Source: Rossellomorea vietnamensis (GTDB taxonomy: Bacteria > Bacillota > Bacilli > Bacillales > Bacillaceae_B). Taken from it: a stretch of DNA of 64,000 nucleotides. The notes beneath the pieces were generated by a model that searched no databases, had not been told where the DNA came from, and saw only the letters and a program-made list of their open reading frames with translations. The translations under genes and the position numbers were made by a program. The stretch is from assembly GCF_025398035.1 (NCBI RefSeq), contig NZ_CP104558.1, positions 4,040,001-4,104,000 of the forward strand, in the 5' to 3' direction. Of the stretch, positions 16,294 to 24,862 are shown one piece after another. The stretch's first letter is position 1; each line of letters begins with the position of its first letter.

Positions 16294-16836
16294 ATGAACA
16301 TTGAAGCCGTTTTCGTTGACCGTGATGGAACGATTGGTGGTACGGGACACTTTATTCATCCGAAAGATTTCTCCCCGTATTCGTTCAGTCGAGATGCCTT
16401 ACAATTGTTAAAGGATCATTCTATTAAAACATTTGTCTGTACGAATCAGCATAGAATTAGCAGGGGTGAAGCCACTCTCGATGATTTTTATAAGGAATTT
16501 CAATCTTATGGATTTGATGATGCCTTTATTTGTCCTCATACCTCAGAAGATGACTGCCATTGTCATAAGCCAAAACCAGGGATGCTTTTAGAAGCATCAC
16601 AAAAACATAAGTTGGATTTAACTAAAACTGTATTTATCGGTGACGTTGGTTCAACGGATATGTTGGCAGCTCATTCTGTTGGAGCCATGAAGGTTTTAGT
16701 GCTTACGGGATGGGGACAGGGTTCTTTAAATCAGTACAGGGAAAACTGGGCAGATATTGATCCGGATTATGTTGCTGAAAATCTTTTGGACGCTGTTAAA
16801 TGGGTCATAAGTAAAAGTAATCACCCTAATCGTTGA
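16294..16836 (+). CDS. HAD-IIIA hydrolase (GmhB/HisB-N-like phosphatase)
   Basis: 180 residues. Motif I FVDRDGTIGG has the Asp-x-Asp nucleophile pair, motif II is VCTNQHR, and motif III/IV are KPKPGML and FIGDVGSTDM. Between them CPHTSEDDCHCHKP matches the zinc-binding Cys-His-Cys-Cys loop of heptose-bisphosphate and histidinol phosphatases. It therefore probably dephosphorylates a small sugar-phosphate-like compound; the substrate is not deducible. GGGGGAG precedes ATG. Confidence 0.85.
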   Translation: MNIEAVFVDRDGTIGGTGHFIHPKDFSPYSFSRDALQLLKDHSIKTFVCTNQHRISRGEATLDDFYKEFQSYGFDDAFICPHTSEDDCHCHKPKPGMLLEASQKHKLDLTKTVFIGDVGSTDMLAAHSVGAMKVLVLTGWGQGSLNQYRENWADIDPDYVAENLLDAVKWVISKSNHPNR

Positions 16837-16854
16837 CGGAAGGGGATAGATACT

Positions 16855-17139
16855 ATGAATTCCGGCAAACAAGACAAAAATCAACGGCTTCGAATTGCCC
16901 AGAGTTTATATAGAAAGAAGAAGCATAGAAATATTAAATATAAAGATAGCAGAATGTGGTCAGCGGTTCTTGTTATTTCTGTCTTACTGGCATTGTGCAT
17001 TCTAGTTATTACGGAGCTGTACTATATTGATAGTGGTGTATCATTGCCTGGATTTTTGAAGAAGATGGCGGAAGCTTTTAACCTTGTTTTCTGGAAGAAA
17101 GAATTTATATTTATGTTGAAAAATATTTATTTGGAGTGA
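16855..17139 (+). CDS. Small membrane protein, 94 aa
   Basis: A very basic cytoplasmic N-terminus ([10 protein letters not shown]) precedes one membrane helix at about 39-59 ([19 protein letters not shown]), followed by an extracytoplasmic tail. AGGGGATAG precedes ATG. The stop codon overlaps the upstream GTG of the following GNAT frame. Function unknown. Confidence 0.6.
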   Translation: MNSGKQDKNQRLRIAQSLYRKKKHRNIKYKDSRMWSAVLVISVLLALCILVITELYYIDSGVSLPGFLKKMAEAFNLVFWKKEFIFMLKNIYLE

Positions 17140-17144
17140 ATGGA

Positions 17145-17564
17145 ATGATAAAAGAATTAATAGAAGAGAAGGAATGGCTAGAAGCATTTCCGGTTTTAAA
17201 CGAATTAAGAACCGATCTGAACAAAAGCAAATATATTGGATTTCTCCAAAGTATGAGAGAAGAAGGATATAAGCTGTTTGCGATATATGTTAATGAAAAA
17301 GCTGTTGCAGTAACAGGAATAGCAATTCGAACCAACTTTTATTATGGGAAGCATGTTTTTGTTTATGACTTGGTTACTCAATTTTCACAACGTTCCAAAG
17401 GATACGGTGAACAATTACTTTCATATATACACCAATATGCTATTCAAAACGGGTGTGGGATCGTCGCGTTAGAATCAGGCTTATTTCGCGAAGAAGCACA
17501 CAGATTTTATGAAACTAAAATGGGTTACGAAAAATTTTGTTACTCATTCAAAAAAGTTTTATAA
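17145..17564 (+). CDS. GNAT family N-acetyltransferase
   Basis: 139 residues from ATG 17145, which GGAG precedes by 9 bases (the frame is open to GTG 17136). GNAT landmarks: [22 protein letters not shown] (acetyl-CoA loop) and [21 protein letters not shown] (last helix). The layout is like small-molecule GNATs of the PA4026/YjdJ size class. Overlap with the preceding membrane gene suggests co-transcription. Confidence 0.85.
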   Translation: MIKELIEEKEWLEAFPVLNELRTDLNKSKYIGFLQSMREEGYKLFAIYVNEKAVAVTGIAIRTNFYYGKHVFVYDLVTQFSQRSKGYGEQLLSYIHQYAIQNGCGIVALESGLFREEAHRFYETKMGYEKFCYSFKKVL

Positions 17565-17685
17565 TTTTTTTCAAAAATAAAGTTGTGAAGTGAAGATAAA
17601 TGTCTAAGTATGCATGTGAATATCGAAGAAAACGAAAACCAAATATCCATCCCCGTCGAATGGTAGATTGGAACAAATACTAATT

Positions 17686-17722
17686 TTGAGGAGCACGGCA
17701 CCTGTCTCCGTGGCTCTTTTAG
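17686..17722 (+). terminator. Rho-independent terminator
   Basis: GAGCACGG-cacctgtct-CCGTGGCTC with one bulge, followed by TTTT. The sequence belongs to the common ACCTGTCCCCGTGG-type terminator repeats of bacilli. Confidence 0.65.
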
Positions 17723-17754
17723 ATGTATTTTTTTGAAAATTAGGAAATTAATGC

Positions 17755-17784
17755 TTGTTTATTCACTAAATTTCGTGTTAGAAT
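17755..17784 (+). promoter_or_regulatory. Sigma-A type promoter
   Basis: TTGTTT (17755-17760), 18-base spacer and TAGAAT (17779-17784), 67 bases before the methyltransferase start. Confidence 0.45.
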
Positions 17785-17850
17785 ACATTAATTTGTGTAT
17801 TACGCGATGACAGAAATTAATAAAAAAGTAGTAGATTGGGAGATGTTTCG

Positions 17851-18582
17851 ATGGAATTCAGAGGAGCTAGTGTTTATGATCAAACGGATTTTTTTTCGAA
17901 TTATATGAAAAGAAGAAATAGACCAGACAGTCCAAACAATGCCATTGAAGGTCCAATTATTCATGAATTAATGGGAAGTATTCAAAATAAAAGCATCTTA
18001 GATTTAGGGTGTGGTGATGCCTCATTCGGAAAAGAACTCATCCTTAAAGGGGCAAAAAACTATACAGGAGTAGAAGGTTCAGCACAAATGGTGGAAGCTG
18101 CTCGGTCTAACTTACTTGAACAAAAAGGAACAATACACAATGAAACCATGGAAACGTATGATTATCCGCAAGATGCATTTGAACTTGTAACGTCCCGATT
18201 CGCTTTCCATTATGTTTCAGACATTAACCACCTGTTCCAAAATGTAAATAAAACGCTTAAAGAAGGCGGCAGATTTGTGTTTAGTATCCAGCATCCCCTT
18301 ACCACTTCGTCATTTGCGAGTAAGCAAACCGGTGATAAACGTGGTAATTGGATTGTCGATGATTATTTCCATGATGGTGAAAGAAAAGAGCCCTGGATTG
18401 ATCAAGTAGTGGTGAAGTATCACCGCACAATTGAACAATATTTTTCAGCACTTAGACAAGCTGGTTTTACCATATTGGATTTGCGAGAGGGTACACCAAA
18501 ACGGGAGCATTTTAGTAGCGAAGAGGAATTTGTTAGAAGGCAACGGATTCCAGTCGTATTGGCTTTTTCATGTGTGAAGTAA
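17851..18582 (+). CDS. Class I SAM-dependent methyltransferase
   Basis: 243 residues from ATG 17851 (GGGAG 9 bases upstream). Motif I is ILDLGCGDASFGKEL (about 48-62), followed by TGVEGSAQMVEAA (acidic residue after strand 2) and FELVTSRFAFHYV (motif post II). The layout is a UbiE/COQ5-type methyltransferase, so S-adenosylmethionine is the donor; the acceptor is unknown. Confidence 0.88.
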   Translation: MEFRGASVYDQTDFFSNYMKRRNRPDSPNNAIEGPIIHELMGSIQNKSILDLGCGDASFGKELILKGAKNYTGVEGSAQMVEAARSNLLEQKGTIHNETMETYDYPQDAFELVTSRFAFHYVSDINHLFQNVNKTLKEGGRFVFSIQHPLTTSSFASKQTGDKRGNWIVDDYFHDGERKEPWIDQVVVKYHRTIEQYFSALRQAGFTILDLREGTPKREHFSSEEEFVRRQRIPVVLAFSCVK

Positions 18583-18613
18583 TGAATTCTAAAGATCATT
18601 TTTAGTATAAGTT

Positions 18614-18645
18614 GGCTTATCCAGAATAGGGTAAGCTTTTTAAAT
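18614..18645 (+). terminator. Rho-independent terminator directly before fosB
   Basis: GGCTTATCC-agaata-GGGTAAGC followed by TTTTTAAA. Only about 17 bases separate it from the fosB ATG, so any transcript from upstream must pass it. Confidence 0.7.
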
Positions 18646-18661
18646 AGCAGAGGTGAATCTC

Positions 18662-19084
18662 ATGAATATTAAAGGAATTAATCATTTTCTCTTCTCTGTT
18701 TCAGACCTGGAACGCTTCATCCGTTTTTACCAGCAAGTGTTCAATGCAAAGTTACTCGTAAAAGGGAAAACAACAGCCTACTTTGATCTTCATGGCTATT
18801 GGCTTGCCTTGAATGAGGAAAAGCATATCCCTAGGAATGAAATCTCACAATCTTATACTCACATAGCCTTTTCGATTGAAGAAGAAGATTTTGAGCAGGC
18901 GTATAAAGAGTTAACGGATTTGAAGGTAAACATTCTGCCAGGTCGAAAGCGAGACAGTCGTGATAAGAAATCAATTTATTTTACCGATTCAGATGGTCAC
19001 ACATTTGAGTTTCATAGTGGCACGTTGCAAGATCGAATCGATTATTATAAGGAAGCTAAACCTTATATGGAATTTTATGAGTAG
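18662..19084 (+). CDS. fosB: FosB, metallothiol transferase (fosfomycin resistance)
   Basis: 140 residues from ATG 18662 (AGAGGTG upstream; an earlier GTG at 18653 is less likely). It matches Bacillus FosB throughout: [69 protein letters not shown] and [11 protein letters not shown]. Metal ligands are His8, His67 and Glu116. FosB adds bacillithiol to fosfomycin in the cytoplasm. A serine hydrolase gene starts 10 bases after the stop. Confidence 0.95.
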   Translation: MNIKGINHFLFSVSDLERFIRFYQQVFNAKLLVKGKTTAYFDLHGYWLALNEEKHIPRNEISQSYTHIAFSIEEEDFEQAYKELTDLKVNILPGRKRDSRDKKSIYFTDSDGHTFEFHSGTLQDRIDYYKEAKPYMEFYE

Positions 19085-19094
19085 GGGGGAAGCT

Positions 19095-20156
19095 ATGCCG
19101 CTGATTAAACACGACTTGATCCTTGATCACAAAGACAATCCAATTTTCACACCAGTAGTTGACCACGTAAAATCAACTTTTAATAATGTCATCTGTTCAG
19201 GAGCCTCCACTCTTATCATTCATCAAGATTCCATTGTGTTGGAGCGGTACATAGGGAAGCAGTCGGGTAAAGGAGACGCTAGAACCGTTCAGGCTGATAC
19301 TCAATTTCATGTTGCTTCAGTTAGAAAAAGCTACATCGGTTTTGCAGTTTCTTATGCATTGTACTATGGCTGCATAAACAGCATAGATGATCCAGTCTTA
19401 TCCTATTTGCCTGAACTTGAAGAGAACACCTGGAAAGGTACAACGATAAGACATTTACTTACTCATACACATGGATTAACTCAACAGGCAAATGAAGACA
19501 TTCGTGAGTTTACTCCAGGCTCAAGTTGGTCTTATAAGCAAATTGGGATCGAGGCTCTAACCCGAATTGTTAAACGAACAACAGGTAAATCAGTTGCAGA
19601 TATCCTTCATGAAAGTGTCTTTACCCCTTTAGGGTTTACTGAATCCAATTGGTATTCACAGAAACACGAAAAGCTTGTCGATGTCGTGTTGCGTTATGAA
19701 GGGGATCAAGACTGGAAGACCAGTGAAAGCACTGAAGGGGAAAAAATGAACATGTATGTATCGACCAGGGAGCTCGCTTACTGGGGGTATCTCCATTTAA
19801 AAAAAGGAAAAGTGAATGGAAAGCAAATAGTTCCGAAAGAAATAATAGAGGTAGCTACTTCTCTCCAAAGTCCATCCACCCTCCATAAAGACTTACCTCA
19901 AAATGGATTCTTGTGGTTTGTCAAAGATTTACCAGCCAAAAAGACAGAGATAGGTGATCAAGTCCCTAAAGGTTCCTATCAAATACTTGGATTTACAAAT
20001 GTAACCCTATTAGTCATCCCTGAAGAGGATATTGTAGCAGTTCGGATGTTTAATAGCTTTGGGTCTCCTGAGGGTTATGATTACTTATCCGACGTAAGGT
20101 CGTTTGGGGATACGGTTATAGCGTGTGTGAAGAATGAATCCGAAGTGAAAAAATAA
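19095..20156 (+). CDS. Serine hydrolase, beta-lactamase class C/PBP4* family
   Basis: 353 residues from ATG 19095, with AGGGGGGAAG upstream; the frame is open to 18960 inside fosB but that is a shadow. SVRK (Ser75, Lys78) is the SxxK motif, WSYKQIG (about 145) replaces YxN, and a C-terminal strand KGSYQILGF takes the KTG place. No signal peptide, so a cytoplasmic esterase or peptidase of this fold is more likely than a beta-lactamase. Co-transcribed with fosB. Confidence 0.83.
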   Translation: MPLIKHDLILDHKDNPIFTPVVDHVKSTFNNVICSGASTLIIHQDSIVLERYIGKQSGKGDARTVQADTQFHVASVRKSYIGFAVSYALYYGCINSIDDPVLSYLPELEENTWKGTTIRHLLTHTHGLTQQANEDIREFTPGSSWSYKQIGIEALTRIVKRTTGKSVADILHESVFTPLGFTESNWYSQKHEKLVDVVLRYEGDQDWKTSESTEGEKMNMYVSTRELAYWGYLHLKKGKVNGKQIVPKEIIEVATSLQSPSTLHKDLPQNGFLWFVKDLPAKKTEIGDQVPKGSYQILGFTNVTLLVIPEEDIVAVRMFNSFGSPEGYDYLSDVRSFGDTVIACVKNESEVKK

Positions 20157-20191
20157 GAGAGAGAAAATAAAGAGTTGGCGAGCCAGCTCTA

Positions 20192-20554
20192 TTAATTACC
20201 CTCATTATCCAAATAGGAAACAGCAGTCTGAAATGCCTTTATCCTTCTCTCAATATAAGTCCGCTGTCCACTCCCTGGCTTTGTTTTCTCAAGAAAGGAA
20301 GGAAGCATCAACAGCAATCCCTTCAGCACCTCTTTTGCCATTAATAACTCATCTTTGCTAACAACCAACTCCTTGTCTTCCCATCGTGCATGGAGAACAT
20401 CTTCGCCAATCCTTGCTGCTTTCAATCGTTTCTCAAGCAAGTTCGTCTGCGGTGTGCCTGGTTTCATACGAGCAAGAGCATTTTCCGATTTACGGATGAT
20501 CGAACGAAACGCTTCAATCAATTGCTGCTGTTCTTCCGGTGTGAATGGTTTCAT
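20192..20554 (-). CDS. Hypothetical protein, 120 aa, internal duplication
   Basis: Not recognised. All helical and basic. The two halves resemble each other: ARMKPGTPQTNLLEKRLKAA (about 30-49) against EKTKPGSGQRTYIERRIKAF (about 90-109), each at the end of a helical hairpin. ATG 20554 was chosen because GAGGTG stands 6 bases upstream; the frame extends three codons further. Monocistronic. Confidence 0.65.
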   Translation of the reverse strand: MKPFTPEEQQQLIEAFRSIIRKSENALARMKPGTPQTNLLEKRLKAARIGEDVLHARWEDKELVVSKDELLMAKEVLKGLLLMLPSFLEKTKPGSGQRTYIERRIKAFQTAVSYLDNEGN

Positions 20555-20667
20555 GACCATCACCTCATTTTTCTAAAATTGAACTATGTGTAGTGTACCA
20601 AAAATAAATCCCCAATACTGACTTTTGATATAATGACGACAAAGAATCTTTAATAGGAGTGTGACGG

Positions 20668-21291
20668 ATGGAACAGAACGTTTTTGAAGAAATGGCCAAG
20701 CGATACGATACAGAAGAACGAAAGGAACTTGCTCAAATTGTCGTGGAGGAAGTGAAAAGAGAATTGCAAGACAGTCAGACTAAATCCTTAATCGATTATG
20801 GGAGCGGTACAGGGCTTGCTAGTTTAGAACTGACAGATCTGGTCGCTTCGACATTGTTAATTGATTCATCGGAGCAGATGTTAGAAGTGGCAAAAGAAAA
20901 GATCACCCAGAGAGCAATCCCAAACGCTGATGTCCTTCATTCCGACTTTACTCAGGGAACCCCTGATGTGAAAGCGGACATTGTCCTCATGTCACTTGTT
21001 CTTCTTCACATCCCTGATACCCGAAAGATTTTACAGGAAATGTTCACGATTCTCCATGACGGCGGCAAGCTTATCATCGTGGATTTTGACAAAAACGAAG
21101 AAATCAGCCATCCAAAAGTACATAACGGATTTGTACATTCAGAGTTAAAAGAAACACTCTCTGGCGTCGGATTTACTTCTACCGGGATTAAGACATTTCA
21201 TCATGGAAAGCGTGTGTTCATGAAGAAGGATGCTTCGATGTTTATTGCGAGCAGTATGAAGGAAGTGAACAGTAATTATTCAGGAAACTGA
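20668..21291 (+). CDS. Class I SAM-dependent methyltransferase
   Basis: 207 residues. Motif I LIDYGSGTGLASLEL (about 41-55), LLIDSSEQMLEVAKEK after strand 2, ADIVLMSLVLLHIPD as motif II and GGKLIIVDFDKNEE as motif III. Typical UbiE-like small-molecule methyltransferase. ATAGGAGTGTG precedes ATG and TATAAT lies about 35 bases upstream. Acceptor unknown. Confidence 0.88.
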   Translation: MEQNVFEEMAKRYDTEERKELAQIVVEEVKRELQDSQTKSLIDYGSGTGLASLELTDLVASTLLIDSSEQMLEVAKEKITQRAIPNADVLHSDFTQGTPDVKADIVLMSLVLLHIPDTRKILQEMFTILHDGGKLIIVDFDKNEEISHPKVHNGFVHSELKETLSGVGFTSTGIKTFHHGKRVFMKKDASMFIASSMKEVNSNYSGN

Positions 21292-21335
21292 GTTTTCTCG
21301 AATTTACTTAGTAAGGCTAGAAGGGGGGAGAATAG

Positions 21336-22067
21336 ATGGTTCAGATAGATATGATAGATCGAGTGTATGCTCATTGGGCTGAGTTTCTTGGATGTAACTA
21401 CTCAGACCTGATTGTTCCTAATGTGAAGGTGTTGCAGCATTCCAAGAGTTTAGATGGATATAACGGTATTTACACTTTCTCCAATGGAATCTCCTGTATC
21501 ATATCCGCTCCACTAAAATACGTACCGGTGCTGGGCAAAGCGGTAAGGAACCTAGGACCTGCGGTAGTATTTGATGCTGAATGGCTGAGTCAATCGTTGG
21601 ATGGCAAACATGCCAATATCATCGGCCCGACATTTCAAGGGTATATAGAGGATGATTCACTGCTTCAAACATCCCCTTCATCCGTGATTAAATACAAGAG
21701 TGAACACCATAGAACGCTACTGGAAGAATTGCGTGACTCATGCTCAGAAATCGAATGGCAGCACAGTTCCATTGATGAGGAGAAAAGTTCAATCTTATTA
21801 CAGATCCTTCATGGGAAAGTAGTGGCAGCAGGTTCCTGGATAAAAGGAGAATCAGGCTTTCTGAGTGTCGGGATTATTACCCATCCTGCTTATAGAGGTA
21901 AAGGCCATGCGAAGACAATTGTAAATGCCCTCTCACAACGAGGGCTAACAAGTGGTGCAACTATGCACTATCAGACCCTTGAATCAAATACCCCCTCCGT
22001 TGCCATTGCTCAGTCTTTGGGATATAAGTGTTTAGGAAGGACAATCGCTATTAGATTCAGTATGTAG
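21336..22067 (+). CDS. GNAT family N-acetyltransferase with an extra N-terminal domain
   Basis: 243 residues. The N-terminal 120 residues (HWAEFLGCNYSDLIVPNVKV...) form a domain I do not recognise; the GNAT core follows, with VGIITHPAYRGKGHAKTIV (acetyl-CoA loop) and SNTPSVAIAQSLGYKCLGR (last helix and strand). AAGGGGGGAG precedes ATG. Followed 24 bases later by a second GNAT gene, probably one transcript. Confidence 0.85.
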   Translation: MVQIDMIDRVYAHWAEFLGCNYSDLIVPNVKVLQHSKSLDGYNGIYTFSNGISCIISAPLKYVPVLGKAVRNLGPAVVFDAEWLSQSLDGKHANIIGPTFQGYIEDDSLLQTSPSSVIKYKSEHHRTLLEELRDSCSEIEWQHSSIDEEKSSILLQILHGKVVAAGSWIKGESGFLSVGIITHPAYRGKGHAKTIVNALSQRGLTSGATMHYQTLESNTPSVAIAQSLGYKCLGRTIAIRFSM

Positions 22068-22090
22068 AACTTACCTTTGGAGGTGTATGA

Positions 22091-22630
22091 ATGAAGATAA
22101 GGCCTGTAAAAAAAGAAGAATATCGTTACATTGAAGACTTTGTCTATGAGATATTCAGGAACACCACTTTTTCAGATGGAGTCATCGAAAAAGCACTTGT
22201 AAAGGAGATCCGGGAAAAACCCTATTATATTTCGCAACTTGATCTGGTCGTTGAGAAAGAAGGGAGGATAATCGGTCACTATATCCTTTCAAAACTCCCC
22301 ATTAGTCATAGTCATGAACATGAAATCTTGATGTTGTCCCCTGTTTCAGTCGTAAAGGATAAACAACAACAGGGCGTTGGCACGTTTATGTTAGAGGAAG
22401 GAATCACATTAGCGGCTGAAATGGGGTTTAAAGGAATCATTGTTGAAGGAGATCCTCTATACTATCAACGTTTTGGATTTAGGACATCAACTGAATTTGG
22501 AATTTATGCGTCTGAGAAAAACCTCCCGCCTTCTGAAGAGAATTTAATGGCCCTGGAATTGTGTGAAAAGGGGCTCGAGAATATCTCGGGCGAAGTGGAT
22601 TATTCGATTTATCGTGCGTTGAGACATTAG
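22091..22630 (+). CDS. GNAT family N-acetyltransferase
   Basis: 179 residues. KIRPVKKEEYRYIEDFVYEIF begins the fold; MLSPVSVVKDKQQQGVGTFML is the acetyl-CoA loop and FKGIIVEGDPLYYQRFGFR the late strand-helix. The GDPLYYQRFGF signature is characteristic of the YhbS/Eis-like putative acetyltransferases. TTGGAGGTG precedes ATG. Confidence 0.88.
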   Translation: MKIRPVKKEEYRYIEDFVYEIFRNTTFSDGVIEKALVKEIREKPYYISQLDLVVEKEGRIIGHYILSKLPISHSHEHEILMLSPVSVVKDKQQQGVGTFMLEEGITLAAEMGFKGIIVEGDPLYYQRFGFRTSTEFGIYASEKNLPPSEENLMALELCEKGLENISGEVDYSIYRALRH

Positions 22631-22654
22631 TATTTAAAATACTCAAATGATAGA

Positions 22655-22696
22655 CCAAAGGAAAAGGGCTATAGATTCCCTTCCCTTTTCCTTTGG
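22655..22696. terminator. Bidirectional terminator between convergent genes
   Basis: CCAAAGGAAAAGGG pairs perfectly with CCCTTTTCCTTTGG (14 base pairs, loop of 14 bases). It separates the GNAT gene from the convergent transporter gene. Confidence 0.75.
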
Positions 22697-22736
22697 AAAC
22701 TAAATGTTTTTTCAGGAAAGGATGAAATATTCTTTC

Positions 22737-23606
22737 TCAGTTGGACTGTTTCACGCTAAGTACGGTGATCGTCACCAGGATGACCGCCATTCCCAACACT
22801 TGAATGAGGTTCAAGTGATCCCCGATTACCAGAACGCCAAATAATGATGCTGTCACCGGCTCTACCATAGCGACCATCGAAGCATTTGCCGGAGTAGTCT
22901 TTCGAATTCCAATTACATACACTAAAAAGGACAGTCCAGCACCCAGAATTCCTAATAGTAAAAATAGCCCTAAATCCTTAGACGCCAGTACAGCTGCTGA
23001 TTCCCCTTTGTCCGTAAAGAAGAAAAGGATGAGACAAAATGAAAAAAAAGCAATGGTTAACGTGGTAGGTGGGTTTCCATGAGAAGACGCATTCTTAAAC
23101 CCGAATATAAACAAAGCATAGGAAAGGCCAGCAGCAAGCCCGGCAGCCATTCCTAACAAACTCACTGAAATCGATTCAGTATTATAGACACCTGTAAGCA
23201 GGATAATCCCGAAAAGAACACCAGTAATACAACCCCATTTAAACCAAGTTGAATGCTCCATTCGTAATAAAAAGGAGATTAATAGGACGAATACAGGTGC
23301 GGTATACATTAAAGTAGCGGCAATGGCAATACTCGAGGCTTGGATACTTAGAAAATAAAATGTGAAGTTACCAGCAACGCCCACACCCGCTAAAAGAGAC
23401 CATATCCAATTACGTGGAGAGATACCCCGATTTTGTCTAAAGCGAAGGAGAAACCACACGAAAAAACATATAAAGCCAATAGCCCCTCGGTAGAGTGAAA
23501 TCACAAGGGGATCCCAGCCTTTATTCATTAAAATATCGGCAATTCCCCCACTAATGCCCCAACATACAGCGGCAACAATAACTAATCCTATCCCTGTGAA
23601 CTTCAA
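22737..23606 (-). CDS. EamA/DMT superfamily transporter
   Basis: 289 residues with ten hydrophobic segments in two five-helix halves, each an EamA domain: the first contains AAVCWGISGGIADILM and ends in AFFSFCLILFFF, the second ends with VEPVTASLFGVLVIGDHL (a hallmark of the C-terminal EamA repeat). Inner membrane metabolite or drug exporter; substrate unknown. Start after GGAGGTAC on the minus strand. Confidence 0.9.
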   Translation of the reverse strand: MKFTGIGLVIVAAVCWGISGGIADILMNKGWDPLVISLYRGAIGFICFFVWFLLRFRQNRGISPRNWIWSLLAGVGVAGNFTFYFLSIQASSIAIAATLMYTAPVFVLLISFLLRMEHSTWFKWGCITGVLFGIILLTGVYNTESISVSLLGMAAGLAAGLSYALFIFGFKNASSHGNPPTTLTIAFFSFCLILFFFTDKGESAAVLASKDLGLFLLLGILGAGLSFLVYVIGIRKTTPANASMVAMVEPVTASLFGVLVIGDHLNLIQVLGMAVILVTITVLSVKQSN

Positions 23607-23904
23607 CGTGTACCTCCTAGATAATATTTGGTACGAAAAACTTGAGCAAGATGAATAAAGTTGTTAACGGTGATTCCTTTAAACTGCCTTACCTAAACCA
23701 ATGAAAGGATAATTTCTGAAAAATGGGTAAAATGAAACGAATATAAAGGGTTACAAGAGGCACGGGTACATAGTAGCGGAAGGGGAACGTAGAAGTTTTC
23801 TTACTAAGTTTTAAAAGAAGCTTAAGAAAAGCAGGTTAGTAGAAGAATTGAGGATGCGACAAGCAAATATTAAGGAAGTGAAGTTAATTTTGTAGGGGGG
23901 ATCC
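23607..23904. other. 298-base intergenic region between divergent genes
   Basis: Contains the upstream regions of the transporter (minus) and lipoprotein (plus). No strong promoter match, repeat, hairpin or small ORF with a good ribosome site was seen. Confidence 0.5.
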
Positions 23905-24336
23905 GTGATTAGAAAACTATTGTTTTTGATACTGGTCATATCGATTATGGGGGCTTGTAGTCAACAAGAAACAGAAGAAAACCCGACTGAAGGGAAGAAC
24001 TTTACGTTGGAAGAAGTAGAAACGATCATAACGGACCAAGGGATTGAATTGGATAAAGAGACTGATTTGCAAAGTGAGAACGTCTTTATACAAGAATTAA
24101 ACGGAATTACTCCCGAAGTATATAATGTAAAGGGACATACATTATCGGTTTATGTTTTTTCTTCTGCAAGTGATAGAGAAAAAGGATTTCAACGGTTTGA
24201 AGAGAATACAGCAACAGCAGAAGTAGTTGAACATAGAGCATACCAATTTAATAATATTCTGGTGTTTTATATAAGTGATGATGAAAAGATGCAGAATAGA
24301 TTGCTTGAGGCATTGCAGGAATTGGATGCTTCGTAA
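23905..24336 (+). CDS. Putative lipoprotein, 143 aa
   Basis: GTG start after AGGGGGGATCC. A signal peptide (RKLLFLILVISIMGAC) ends in a lipobox MGAC with Cys17, so the mature protein would be anchored to the outer face of the membrane. The mature part is small, acidic at the start and beta-alpha in character; VYVFSSASDREKGFQRF suggests a YceI- or DUF-like surface domain, but I do not recognise it. Confidence 0.75.
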   Translation: MIRKLLFLILVISIMGACSQQETEENPTEGKNFTLEEVETIITDQGIELDKETDLQSENVFIQELNGITPEVYNVKGHTLSVYVFSSASDREKGFQRFEENTATAEVVEHRAYQFNNILVFYISDDEKMQNRLLEALQELDAS

Positions 24337-24862
24337 TAAAAATGTGTCCAAAAAGCAGAAAGGCATTTACTTGTTTTGTCACTTATTAAAGAATAGGGGG
24401 GATCCCAGGATAGGGAGTATATTGGCGGTCAAAAACTGACTAGAGATGACTTTTTAACAGACGCTGGGTGGATGAAGCAAAGTTACTAATCTATAGAAAA
24501 ACCAGCCCATTTAGAATGTGCTGGTTTCCCATATCATTATTTTATAGACTTATGTCGGTTGGGTGGTCAGGTGGAGTTTAAGAACTGGCTGATAAATAGA
24601 CGGAATAATTCCGCTTAATTAGAGATTTCTATTAAAAAAGATTGAAATAGACGGAAAAATTCCGCCTATTTCCTCCAATAGTCCCAATGATAGGCGCTTT
24701 TTCTGGGCGTAAGCGGAAAAACTCCGCTTATTTAACCCGAAAACAGGTTCCAACTTAAAGGTAACCGGAAAAATTCCGCTTATTAAGTATTCTTAACATT
24801 ATGAAACTCGTCAAATACGACGGGTTCTTCTTTTTTAATGATGCCGGAAGCTCTTTACAAAT
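24337..24862. other. 526-base intergenic region with repeats and a gene remnant
   Basis: Holds a start-less open frame (24402-24488) that reads like the C-terminal end of a protein (REYIGGQKLTRDDFLTDAGW, then MKQSY and stop) and four palindromic CGGAAAAATTCCG repeats (24594-24782). No intact gene. Confidence 0.55.
24594..24782. repeat. Four CGGAAAAATTCCG palindromes
   Basis: Units at 24601-24617 (CGGAATAATTCCGCTTA), 24645-24671 (AAATAGACGGAAAAATTCCG then CCTATTT), 24710-24733 (TAAGCGGAAAAACTCCGCTT) and 24763-24782 (AACCGGAAAAATTCCGCTTA). Each can fold as a hairpin with A/T loop, and TAAGCGG/CCGCTTA flanks extend the stem. Spacing is irregular (44, 65 and 53 bases), unlike CRISPR. Confidence 0.85.

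Noticed and set aside
18960-19094. Extended N-terminus of the serine hydrolase
   Set aside because: It overlaps fosB; the ATG at 19095 has a strong ribosome site.
24594-24782. CRISPR-like repeats
   Set aside because: Units are palindromic with varied sequence and irregular spacing, and no cas gene is near.
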